DNA of 64,000 nucleotides from Lacihabitans sp. CCS-44 (lineage in GTDB: Bacteria > Bacteroidota > Bacteroidia > Cytophagales > Spirosomataceae), in the NCBI RefSeq assembly GCF_024343735.1, contig NZ_RJUE01000053.1, forward strand, positions 1 through 64,000. Reading direction: 5' to 3'. The notes below the pieces were generated by a model, which saw only the letters and a list, made by a program, of their open reading frames with translations, had not been told where the DNA came from and searched no databases. Positions within the stretch are counted from its first letter, which is position 1; each line of letters starts with the position of its first letter. Below, one piece after another: positions 17,118 to 25,452 of the stretch. Position numbers and translations under genes: made by a program.

Positions 17118-18353
17118 TTATTCCACCGTCGCCAACCTCGAAAGCAACAACTCCTTTAATTCTTTTAACTTCTGGTTTTCTAGATAATGAATCGAGACTA
17201 GCTTATCAAATTTCACAAACACATTTGATATTTTATCTCCAATAAAATTGGGAAAATAACAAAATGGAATTCCAGCTAAAATTTCAGTGTTAATTGACGG
17301 CATTGTTGATCCTACTGAAAGACTAATTATCATATTTCTAGTTTCTTTAAGTTTTAGAAAATTAGAAAGCAGAATAGGATGTATTTTGTCTTTTTTAGGG
17401 CGTAATCGAAGCATTCTACTTGAAAATAGCCAACCTTCATTTTCTGGTTGGATTAAGGCACTTAAATCGACAGAGCCAACTCTTGAAAATATAATATCGC
17501 CCTCCAAAAGGGCATATGCCTTTAATCTTTTTGAATCCTCTTTTGTAACGGATGGGTAATCTAAGTTCGAGATTTTAAAGTCCTTAATGTGTTCCACTGT
17601 AATCACAGGGGTTCCTCCTGAAATGTATTGCTCATTTAACAAAGCACTACCAAATGGTCCTGTCTTAATTTCAGAAATATCTTTTAAACATTTCAATTCC
17701 CAACCCAATGGAATGCCTTTCCCCAATTCTTCGCACCAAACCATTTCACCGCCACTACTTTTATAAGGATTCCCATTTACATCTGGAAACTCAAACTCCA
17801 CAAACCACTGCTTATAAATAGCCTGTGCGGTTTCTTCAAGTTTTTGTATCAGTTGTTGGTTAAGGGCTATGCGGTTTTGGATAACGTTGTATTCTTTTAC
17901 GATTTCTCTTTGTTTGTCAATGTGGGGGATGGGGAGTTGCGTATTGCACATTTCTTCCCAATCAAATATCTCTCTTGCACTGCCGTGGCTTTTAAATCTT
18001 GCATAACGGTCAAATTCTGGTCTGCGAAACCACATCATTAAATATTCGGGGTCAAGTTCTTTTTTGTCTTTTACCTCAAATGGAATATATGCCTGAGAAA
18101 TCAATGCCTTTTCATAATCAGTAAACAAAGCAATGGTGATTTTATCTCCGTTTCTCGAGGTTACAGGCCCATAAGCAAACTGGTTCTTTTCTATTATCCT
18201 GTAAGTTGACATATCTGTCCCAACCGTATTGGCTATCGATGGAATAAACTTTTTATGAATACTCAAACCAACCAAAGGCAAATCCCCGAGGTCATTGTTT
18301 CGCCCAACAACAGGCTGAATGTATTGTCCAAGTGGTTTATAGCTTGATTTCAT
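17118..18353 (-). CDS. hsdS: Type I restriction-modification specificity subunit
   Basis: A 411-residue specificity subunit that sets the bipartite DNA target of the HsdM/HsdR complex. Two target-recognition domains are separated by a conserved helical spacer: LPIPHIDKQREIV followed by a long coiled coil near residues 150-185, then KQWFVEFEFPD. A second recognition domain follows and the protein ends in a repeat of the helix (LENQKLKELKELLLSRL). It overlaps the end of hsdM by 17 bases, so the pair is translationally coupled. Length is normal. The target sequence cannot be read from the protein. Confidence 0.92.
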   Translation of the reverse strand: MKSSYKPLGQYIQPVVGRNNDLGDLPLVGLSIHKKFIPSIANTVGTDMSTYRIIEKNQFAYGPVTSRNGDKITIALFTDYEKALISQAYIPFEVKDKKELDPEYLMMWFRRPEFDRYARFKSHGSAREIFDWEEMCNTQLPIPHIDKQREIVKEYNVIQNRIALNQQLIQKLEETAQAIYKQWFVEFEFPDVNGNPYKSSGGEMVWCEELGKGIPLGWELKCLKDISEIKTGPFGSALLNEQYISGGTPVITVEHIKDFKISNLDYPSVTKEDSKRLKAYALLEGDIIFSRVGSVDLSALIQPENEGWLFSSRMLRLRPKKDKIHPILLSNFLKLKETRNMIISLSVGSTMPSINTEILAGIPFCYFPNFIGDKISNVFVKFDKLVSIHYLENQKLKELKELLLSRLATVE

Positions 18354-19890
18354 ATCCTAGCTCTTTAAATACCTTCAATAAATCATTTTTGCTTTGGGTT
18401 TCAGCGTCTAGAAGTTCTTTAAATTCTCCTTGCAACGCCTTCATTTTTTCTTCAAAGTCTATGTTTTCGTCTCGATTTACAAATTCTATGTATTTGCTTG
18501 GCACCAAAGAGAAATCTTTTTTAATAACTTCGTTTATTGTCGCTGAATAACAGAACTCTGGTATATTTTCAATTTCTTTGGTTTGCCATTGGTGGTAAGT
18601 GCTTACTACTTTTTGAATATCTTCATCAGAAAACTGTGTAAATTTCTTTTCGAATGGTTCTCCCATTTGTCGTAAATCCATAAACAAGATTTCTTTATCT
18701 CTGTCACGGAATTGGCGTTGCTCATCACCAATGGTTTTGCTCTGTGCTTTTTTGTTTTTATTCAAAATCCAAAGCGTAACACTTATATCAGTGGTATAAA
18801 ACAAATTTCGAGGCAATACCAAAATGGCCTCAAGCAATTTATTCTCAATTAAGGTTTTGCGTATTTTGTATTCTTCACCGCCACCACTCAAAGCACCATT
18901 TGCCAGAATAAAACCTGCAATACCGTTTTCTGAAAGTTTAGATACCATATTCAAAATCCAACCGTAATTGGCATTACTTTTTGGTGGCACATCATAGCCA
19001 CGCCAACGTGGGTCGTCCTTTAGTTCGTTTTCAGCTCGCCAGTCTTTTTGGTTAAATGGTGGGTTGGCCATAATAAAGTCAGCCTTGAGGTCTTTGTGTT
19101 GGTCTTCGGCAAAGGTATCTGCGGCTTTTTCGCCCAAATTACCTGTAATTCCCCTTATGGCTAAATTCATTTTAGCCAGTTTGTAGGTCGTATTGGTATA
19201 TTCTTGGCCATATATACTTATCTCTTTTTTGTTGCCATGATGTGCCTCGATAAACTTGATACTCTGCACAAACATACCACCTGAGCCACAAGCAGGGTCA
19301 TAGATAATGCCCTTATAGGGTTCTATCATTTCAGCAATGAGGTTTACTATGCTTTTTGGGGTGTAAAATTCTCCTTTGCCTTTACCTTCGGCCAAGGCAA
19401 ATTTTGATAAAAAGTATTCATAAACTCGTCCAACAATATCCTGAGCTTTGTCTACCAAGGTATCAATTTTATTGATGGTATCAAGCAGCGAAGCAAGTTT
19501 TGTATCATCTAGACCCAATCGAGAAAAGTAGTTATCAGGCAAGGCACCTTTCAGGGCTTTGTTTTTTTTCTCAATATTATGTAGTGCTGTATCAATCTTT
19601 AAAGCAATGTCGTTTTGCTTAGAGTTTTTGATGATGTAGCTCCAACGAGACGCTTCATCTAAATAAAAAACATTCTCCTTTCCATAGAAATCTGGCATCT
19701 CGATGTACTTTTCTTGCCCTTTGGCTATCATTGCCTTTCGATGTTCCTCAAATTTATCGCTGGCAAACTTCAAGAATATAAGACCAAGTACTACATGTTT
19801 GTATTCGGCTGATTCTACACTACCTCTAAGCTTATTGGCAGAGTCCCAAAGGGTTTCTTCTATGGATTTTTGTTTTTCTTGTTTGGCCAT
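18337..19890 (-). CDS. hsdM: Type I restriction-modification methyltransferase subunit
   Basis: A 517-residue N6-adenine methyltransferase. The N-terminal HsdM_N helical domain precedes motif I YDPACGSGGMF and the catalytic motif IV MANPPFNQKDW. Both are intact, unlike the related fusion protein two genes upstream. It modifies host sites and forms the core M2S complex with HsdS. It starts 6 bases after the receiver-domain gene and overlaps hsdS. The second methylase-like gene in the same run makes this locus carry one active-looking and one altered M-type protein. Confidence 0.95.
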   Translation of the reverse strand: MAKQEKQKSIEETLWDSANKLRGSVESAEYKHVVLGLIFLKFASDKFEEHRKAMIAKGQEKYIEMPDFYGKENVFYLDEASRWSYIIKNSKQNDIALKIDTALHNIEKKNKALKGALPDNYFSRLGLDDTKLASLLDTINKIDTLVDKAQDIVGRVYEYFLSKFALAEGKGKGEFYTPKSIVNLIAEMIEPYKGIIYDPACGSGGMFVQSIKFIEAHHGNKKEISIYGQEYTNTTYKLAKMNLAIRGITGNLGEKAADTFAEDQHKDLKADFIMANPPFNQKDWRAENELKDDPRWRGYDVPPKSNANYGWILNMVSKLSENGIAGFILANGALSGGGEEYKIRKTLIENKLLEAILVLPRNLFYTTDISVTLWILNKNKKAQSKTIGDEQRQFRDRDKEILFMDLRQMGEPFEKKFTQFSDEDIQKVVSTYHQWQTKEIENIPEFCYSATINEVIKKDFSLVPSKYIEFVNRDENIDFEEKMKALQGEFKELLDAETQSKNDLLKVFKELGYEIKL

Positions 19891-19896
19891 TGATGT

Positions 19897-21120
19897 TTAT
19901 ATCTTTTTAAAATGTGTTACAAAATAGGGGTAAATATTTTTGGTACTCTTGTCATTTACGATTGTTTTGGTTATTTCAAACATATCGCCTATCATGAAAT
20001 TTCCTTCTACCTTACTGTATGGCATCAAAGCATGTCCAACATGATAATTTCCATTAGTATCTTTTTTTAATGCACCAGTAAATGGTTCATGATTCTCCAC
20101 TGAACTTGTCAATGGTCCTTCAACCCATAAACTTTTGTTTTTATTTATATCATTATTTTTTTCTGAATAAGCATCATACCAAATTAATAAATCACACAAA
20201 ATATAGACCAATTGATATAGCAAATAAGGAGTATTTACCTGTCTATGATAATCTTGATAATCCCTATTTTCTGCAGGATTTACATCAGATGTATGCGAAG
20301 CCGCTCCTGTAATAAATATTAAATTCTTTATGTTGTCAGCCATTATTTTGGAGAAATGGGCTTTTGAGCAACTGACGTTTAAATATTTTGTCCTTTCTCC
20401 AGCCAAAAACAAACTCGACTCCGTTAAATTTACTCTCCCATCAGTAATACACCTTTCATGAAGAATATTTAGTTTCGCCGCATCCCTGAAAACATATTCG
20501 AGTATCATTCTTAATTGTGTGAAATAAAGAGATGGCTCCAAATCGAGATTATTGGACTGGGTAGATTTTAATATTTGTATTAGATTACCTATAAGTTCTG
20601 AACCTACTCCAATCTTTTTACAATCCATTAAGACCTCTCGGTATTTATATTCGATTTGAGTAGTCGAAATCTTTTCAATTTCAAATATTATATCTTCAAG
20701 CAGCTCTCTTTCATCTTCTGTTTTTGTGTAATAGCAAAGTTCTTTTCTTCCAAATTTAATTTCGGTTTGATACTCTGCAATTTTGTCAATAAAATCTTCG
20801 TTATCTAGGTTTCTTGGAGCTCCAGTATAAACAAACCATGGAATAAGCCTTTTAGCTTTATGCTCACTTAGTTCCTTTAAAGAATAATACAAGCCTCTAT
20901 TGGTTTGGTTATCTTCTTCAATATCCGACTTTTTAAAGCCAGTAGCATCTAATATTACCGCTTGATATTCGAAAGCAACATCATTCTTTAATTTCTCAAT
21001 TCCCTTCACGTGAAATCTTTCTCCAACTAAATCAATTTTGAAAAGCTTAGCTAGTTTTTTTATTTCTTCTAATGGAGCTTGGTGATGTTGGTCATCAATA
21101 ATCAATACTTTATAAGCCAT
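19897..21120 (-). CDS. Receiver-domain protein with unknown C-terminal domain
   Basis: A 407-residue protein whose first 150 residues look like a response-regulator receiver. It has IIDDQ with acidic D9/D10, AVILDATGF with phospho-acceptor D58, WFVYTGA with T99, and YYTKTEDE with K133. The remaining 250 residues hold no DNA-binding HTH that I can see. A helical block contains QLRMILEYVFRDAA and LIFITGAASH, vaguely like DUF4145/HEPN-type helical domains, and a beta-rich tail ends in GDMFEITKTI. Its start overlaps the end of the kinase-fusion gene by 11 bases, so it is the natural phosphorylation partner. The output is unknown; an RNA- or NAD-targeting effector is possible but unproven. Confidence 0.75.
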   Translation of the reverse strand: MAYKVLIIDDQHHQAPLEEIKKLAKLFKIDLVGERFHVKGIEKLKNDVAFEYQAVILDATGFKKSDIEEDNQTNRGLYYSLKELSEHKAKRLIPWFVYTGAPRNLDNEDFIDKIAEYQTEIKFGRKELCYYTKTEDERELLEDIIFEIEKISTTQIEYKYREVLMDCKKIGVGSELIGNLIQILKSTQSNNLDLEPSLYFTQLRMILEYVFRDAAKLNILHERCITDGRVNLTESSLFLAGERTKYLNVSCSKAHFSKIMADNIKNLIFITGAASHTSDVNPAENRDYQDYHRQVNTPYLLYQLVYILCDLLIWYDAYSEKNNDINKNKSLWVEGPLTSSVENHEPFTGALKKDTNGNYHVGHALMPYSKVEGNFMIGDMFEITKTIVNDKSTKNIYPYFVTHFKKI

Positions 21121-23764
21121 GAGATTTTTCTAAGTTAAATTGTAAACTAATTTCAAAGGTATAGTCCTCAACTTTGTTGTCAAAATAATTTATTTGAGAT
21201 GCCTTTCCATTATTTCTTTCAACTAAAGTTTTTACAATATGTCCCCCTTTTCCTGAATTCGCATTTGGGCCAGCTTTACCACCATCGGCAAAATAGTCCA
21301 ATTCCGATATACTAGATTTTCTGCCGTTATTCAATATTCCAATGGTAATAGTTTGAATGGAATTATCAATGGTAAGGCTTATTCTGATTCTATTGGTTTT
21401 ATTAGAGTTTGCAAATTCTCCATGCTTTATGGCATTTTCAAAAATATTAAATAGTATGCTTTCTAAATCTTTTTTATTACAAATGATAGTAAGTTTTCTT
21501 TTCTCATAGTCTTTTCTTAATACATCAATGTCATCATAGATTATTTGATAAAGATTACCTGCAAGACTAGTTTGTCTTTCACAAAAATCCTCAAGAAACT
21601 TCAAAACATCAATTTCTTCTTTAACTATGGATTGGCTAGATGAATCGTATAAGTCAGATAAAAAGTTTGCTACATTTTGATAGCTTTTATAAATTCCACC
21701 AATGAGTGTTTTTAATGTCTCACCTGAATCTTCAACAAAAGGTTTATTGAACAAGTCAGGATTTAAATCAGAAAATACATCCAATGTTGTAATTTGTCCT
21801 TTTAAACGCAATAGCTCACCATTCCGAATGTCGTGTAGTTTCCATTGAAAATCATTCAATCGCTCAGTTAGTAACCTGTCTATTGTAGATTGTAGCTGAA
21901 GCTTCTCTATTTTACTTTTATCCTCCTGAATCCTCGCACCATCTACTAAAGCTTTTTGTTTTATCAGAGAATCTTGAATTTCTAGGATTGGAACCAGGAC
22001 TTGAATAGCTAAAAGGTCATTTGTTCTAATCATTGGCATTATGTCACCAGTGGAAGAATTTTCTAGCTGTTTCAGTGTATAATCGTTATACAATTGGAAA
22101 ACTAAAAATGAAATATCTACCGATTCATTGTCAAGTTTAAAAGCTTCAATTTCTGGAGATATGAACACGGGATATTCTTCAGAGGCTTTTATGAAACTTG
22201 GCTTCAGTTTGTTAAATCGCTTTGACAATAACAGACAAGGCAATGTGATTTTAACAAAATTCCTATTGATTTCGGCGTTTGGCAATATACTATAATCTAA
22301 TTCGTAGAGAAAAGGGTCCGAGGACAAATTGGAAATTTTAATAATTTTTCCAAGTCCATTGGTTTCTCTTACCCTTGGTAAAGTAGAAAGTATGTTTGAT
22401 AACTTTATTGCTTTAAACCCTTCTGGGATTTCTTTTAAACCAACAAAATCAGTGTATCTTGTTATCTGTAAATTGTAATCTGATTCTACAATTTCTTCGA
22501 TGCTTACTTTTTTAGAGAACCCGCTTATTTCGTCATTTCTATGCCAAGTGTCCGCTATTTTGGTAATATTGCCAGCATTTAGCCTGTTAAGGAACCTTTC
22601 TTTTGAAAACTCACCACTGGCGTCAATTAGGAAAATGTCATTCGAAGGTTTACTAGGATTATTCTCTAGAATTAATATACTGCAAGGTATAGAAGTAGCA
22701 TAAAGCAATCTAGGAGGCAATGCTATAATCCCCTTTATGAAGCCCTTATCAACTAAATATTCCCTGATTTTTTTGTCGACTCCTTCTTTGTAAAAAAAAC
22801 CATTTGGTATAATGCAATAGGCAATTCCACCAATTCTAAGAGATTTTATATTATGCAAGATAAAGGCACCATCTCCATTATTATTTGATGGAATACCTGT
22901 TTTATCATTCCACCTATTAAAAAAGTCGAAATTTGGATTTTCATTCCACATTTTCAATCCAAAAGGAGGATGGCTTACGATAATATCAAATTTTTTAACA
23001 TTATTATTTTCATCCAGGAATCGAGGGTTATTGAGGACACTTCCGTCTGTAATTTCATAATTTCTAACGCCATGTATAAGCAGATTCAAAACCGTTAAAT
23101 AGGTACCATTATAGCTGATTTCTTGGCCATAAACCTTGGCATTTTTTGCTTTTAACGAAATACTTACCAAAGAACCTCCATTTCCACAGGTAGGGTCATA
23201 TATTTCTAATGATTCGTTGTTCTCATCTCTAAACTGTAATTCAGCAATAAGTGAATTAATTTCAGTAGGGGTTTGGATATTACCTGACGTCTTGCCAAAA
23301 TTTTGAGAAACTAAATTTAATGTTTGATCAAACAGACAACTCAAAATTGATTCATTATGTGGTTCTCGGTCAACATTACAATTAATACTATTTAAGAATT
23401 CAATAGTGTTGAAATAAATAAATTCGGCAGAATCCCGGTCTTCATTTGACGCGAAATCAATTACGTATTGAATATTTAGGTGGCCAAGCAAAGGACCGTT
23501 TTCTTGAAAAAATGAAAACATTATCCTGTTTAGAGCATTATGTACATCAGAAGAATTGTTAGTTCCAAAAAATATTGCATCAACTTGATCAGGGTAGGAT
23601 AAAAAATATTTGTGGAATATGTTTGATCTCTTTAAATCATATAAATACTTCAAAAAAATTAAAGTAAGAATTTGATTTAGAATGCTAGAAATTTCAATTC
23701 TTCCTCTCAAAGAATTAATTAAATTCCAAAAACCATTGGTGATATCCTCCTTAGTATTAGTCAT
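21110..23764 (-). CDS. Type I methylase-like / HsdS-like / histidine-kinase fusion protein
   Basis: An 884-residue protein with three parts. Residues 1-440 are an HsdM-like helical domain plus N6-methylase fold: motif I is DPTCGNGG (190-197) and motif IV is SHPPF (264-268), with H265 replacing the catalytic Asn. Residues 450-610 look like an HsdS target-recognition half (LPCLLLSKRFNKL, VPILEIQDSLI). Residues 625-880 are a kinase module: a helix with KLHDIRNGELL (H643, D644), N-box FENAIKHG (775-782), GILNNG (809-814) and GKGGHIVKTLVE (838-849). The gene overlaps the receiver gene by 11 bases. A DNA-reading sensor kinase is inferred; methylation activity is doubtful. Confidence 0.85.
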   Translation of the reverse strand: MTNTKEDITNGFWNLINSLRGRIEISSILNQILTLIFLKYLYDLKRSNIFHKYFLSYPDQVDAIFFGTNNSSDVHNALNRIMFSFFQENGPLLGHLNIQYVIDFASNEDRDSAEFIYFNTIEFLNSINCNVDREPHNESILSCLFDQTLNLVSQNFGKTSGNIQTPTEINSLIAELQFRDENNESLEIYDPTCGNGGSLVSISLKAKNAKVYGQEISYNGTYLTVLNLLIHGVRNYEITDGSVLNNPRFLDENNNVKKFDIIVSHPPFGLKMWNENPNFDFFNRWNDKTGIPSNNNGDGAFILHNIKSLRIGGIAYCIIPNGFFYKEGVDKKIREYLVDKGFIKGIIALPPRLLYATSIPCSILILENNPSKPSNDIFLIDASGEFSKERFLNRLNAGNITKIADTWHRNDEISGFSKKVSIEEIVESDYNLQITRYTDFVGLKEIPEGFKAIKLSNILSTLPRVRETNGLGKIIKISNLSSDPFLYELDYSILPNAEINRNFVKITLPCLLLSKRFNKLKPSFIKASEEYPVFISPEIEAFKLDNESVDISFLVFQLYNDYTLKQLENSSTGDIMPMIRTNDLLAIQVLVPILEIQDSLIKQKALVDGARIQEDKSKIEKLQLQSTIDRLLTERLNDFQWKLHDIRNGELLRLKGQITTLDVFSDLNPDLFNKPFVEDSGETLKTLIGGIYKSYQNVANFLSDLYDSSSQSIVKEEIDVLKFLEDFCERQTSLAGNLYQIIYDDIDVLRKDYEKRKLTIICNKKDLESILFNIFENAIKHGEFANSNKTNRIRISLTIDNSIQTITIGILNNGRKSSISELDYFADGGKAGPNANSGKGGHIVKTLVERNNGKASQINYFDNKVEDYTFEISLQFNLEKSHGL

Positions 23765-23779
23765 ATAATCTGTTAAATA

Positions 23780-23826
23780 TTACCTTACAAAGGTAAAACC
23801 AATCTGTGCACTACAACTGCACAGAT
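23780..23826. promoter_or_regulatory. Two dyads between the second WYL gene and the kinase-fusion gene
   Basis: TTACCTT-ACA-AAGGTAA (23780-23796) is a perfect 7-bp dyad. ATCTGTGCA at 23802-23810 pairs perfectly with TGCACAGAT at 23818-23826, with 7 bases between. Both fit in the 63-base gap upstream of the fusion gene. The second hairpin is followed on the minus strand by TGGTTTT and might attenuate read-through. The first shares GGTAA with the repeats at 25388-25446, suggesting one regulator. Confidence 0.5.
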
Positions 23827-23827
23827 A

Positions 23828-24832
23828 TTAATAGTTTTCAAAAAGCTTTTTAATTTTTTCTTTTATTTCTTTTAATAAACTTTCGGGTTCTTTCACTTTT
23901 ACCCTCTCACCTAGCCCAAAAATTATTGCTACTAGTTCATAATTAATTTGAAGATTCAATTCAATTTGGACTCCTTTTTCTGTTTTGCCCTTGTATTTTT
24001 GAGAACCATGAATTGGTTTACTTTCAATGTAAGGCCATAGTGAATCTTCTATTTCTAACAATACTTTTTGTGGCTCTTCGCCTGATATGGTTACACCAAC
24101 TACATCATCGAAGTACTCTTCGAAGTTAATGGTCTGGTTGGGCAAATACTTGGAATTGCATTCTTTCACTTCTTGTATCCTATCTAAAGCAAGGTTTGAA
24201 ATTGTGCCATATTGCTCTGATATCCCAAATAAAAACCACCGATTGTTGTACTGCTTCAGATAATATGGATGTATTTCTTGTCTATTAGCTTCTGGATTTT
24301 TAAAACTTTTGTAAACAATGTTCAGTACTTTTTGATTTTGAATCGCCTCAAAAATCCTGGAGAAATGTTCAAGTCCTCTTAGGTAAAGGTTTTGTTCAAA
24401 ACCAACAATCGCAGATTTGGTATTTTTAATATTAAATGAGCTTTCTAGTCTAATCAATAATTCTTCTATCCATTCAAATTGTGGCATACCTTTGAATCGG
24501 GACAATGTCATGATGGTTTCTTGTAGTTGTCGAGCTTCTGTTTCGTTAATTCCCTGATTCTTGATAGAAAAGTCTTTGGATTCATATCGATAATACACTT
24601 TTTTACCATCCTTGTGCCTTTCCAAAGGAATAGCCCAGCCAGCCTCACTTTCCATAAAAGTAATATCATCAAATATTTGTCGGCGTTTGATACCATCTTC
24701 AATACCTGCATGGTCAAAAATAGCCCTATTACATGCTGATATTAAATCATCAATGAAGTATTTCCGGCCAAAATTGCTGAAACATTTGTCGAGAGCATGG
24801 TAGCGTATAGTGGCGTGTTTGTTTGTTGCCAT
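23828..24832 (-). CDS. WYL-domain transcriptional regulator (second copy)
   Basis: A 334-residue regulator. An N-terminal winged-helix region (about 1-80) is followed by a WYL core (about 165-230, with NRWFLFGISEQYG and NLALDRIQEV) and a C-terminal domain ending in KEKIKKLFENY. It is clearly diverged from the WYL protein at 2197-3186. It starts 3 bases after the unknown gene at 24836 and sits directly upstream of the methylase-kinase fusion. It is the best candidate for the GGTAA-containing sites on both of its sides. Confidence 0.85.
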   Translation of the reverse strand: MATNKHATIRYHALDKCFSNFGRKYFIDDLISACNRAIFDHAGIEDGIKRRQIFDDITFMESEAGWAIPLERHKDGKKVYYRYESKDFSIKNQGINETEARQLQETIMTLSRFKGMPQFEWIEELLIRLESSFNIKNTKSAIVGFEQNLYLRGLEHFSRIFEAIQNQKVLNIVYKSFKNPEANRQEIHPYYLKQYNNRWFLFGISEQYGTISNLALDRIQEVKECNSKYLPNQTINFEEYFDDVVGVTISGEEPQKVLLEIEDSLWPYIESKPIHGSQKYKGKTEKGVQIELNLQINYELVAIIFGLGERVKVKEPESLLKEIKEKIKKLFENY

Positions 24833-24835
24833 GTT

Positions 24836-25345
24836 TTATAGATTGTCCAATAGCTTCTTTAATTTCAAAAGATTGTCTGTTTCAAGCATTTGCTCTTCTG
24901 TGTAGCCCGAAAATTCCTCAAATCTTACAAACTGTTTGAAATTGTCTCTCACATCTTCATAACCCCAAATGGTTAACCTCCGCAAAACCTCGGTAAACGA
25001 TACTATGTCAACTCTACTAATGGAGACACTTCCACTGTAAACTGTCAAAGGGTTTAAAATTTGACACAAGAGAGGCATTATGCCACCATTTTTTCGAAAC
25101 GCCAATTTAAGGGGTACATGGCTTAAAGAAAGTGTCTGTTCGTCAAAAAAAATGGTTTTAGGAATTCTAGAAAAACCATCCCCTTTGGATATAAGCATGA
25201 AGTTTCTATAAACATTAACTGACTTCCCTTCTTCTTTTAGCATTGTTTCGTACCAAACCAAATGGAAGTCTAAATACAAGCCAAAATGGCCTGTTGCGTC
25301 ACATCTAAATTCAACTTTGTCGTAGGCATAATAAATTGAAGGCAT
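24836..25345 (-). CDS. Unknown protein, first gene of the leftward defence run
   Basis: A 169-residue protein of unknown family. It starts MPSIYYAYDKVEFRCD and has a mixed alpha/beta appearance with a helical C-terminus (SGYTEEQMLETDNLLKLKK). No signal peptide, membrane segment or catalytic motif is evident. It is followed 3 bases later by the WYL regulator and is preceded by a promoter at 25361-25393, so it is the promoter-proximal gene of the run. A role with the regulator is inferred from position only. Confidence 0.7.
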   Translation of the reverse strand: MPSIYYAYDKVEFRCDATGHFGLYLDFHLVWYETMLKEEGKSVNVYRNFMLISKGDGFSRIPKTIFFDEQTLSLSHVPLKLAFRKNGGIMPLLCQILNPLTVYSGSVSISRVDIVSFTEVLRRLTIWGYEDVRDNFKQFVRFEEFSGYTEEQMLETDNLLKLKKLLDNL

Positions 25346-25360
25346 GAATTAGTTTTTTCA

Positions 25361-25393
25361 TAAATTTAGGAAAATTTTCGAGTATTTGGTAAA
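25361..25393 (-). promoter_or_regulatory. Promoter of the leftward defence run
   Basis: On the minus strand TTTA (25390-25393), a 21-base spacer and TAAATTTA (25361-25368) approximate the Bacteroidota consensus, placing the start just ahead of the ATG at 25345. One of three GGTAA repeats overlaps the -33 element. Confidence 0.5.
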
Positions 25394-25446
25394 CTAGAAA
25401 AAACATATCTGGTAATTTATCCCTAAAATAAGACCCTATTCGGTAA
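25388..25446 (+). repeat. Three GGTAA-containing direct repeats in the divergent promoter region
   Basis: ATTTGGTAAAC, ATCTGGTAATT and ATTCGGTAAAC carry GGTAA at 25388, 25411 and 25442 (consensus about ATTYGGTAAAC). They lie between two divergent genes and one overlaps the leftward -33 box. The same GGTAA appears in an inverted pair at 23780-23796. They are candidate operators, most simply for the WYL protein encoded between the two sites. Confidence 0.45.
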
Positions 25447-25452
25447 ACAAAG

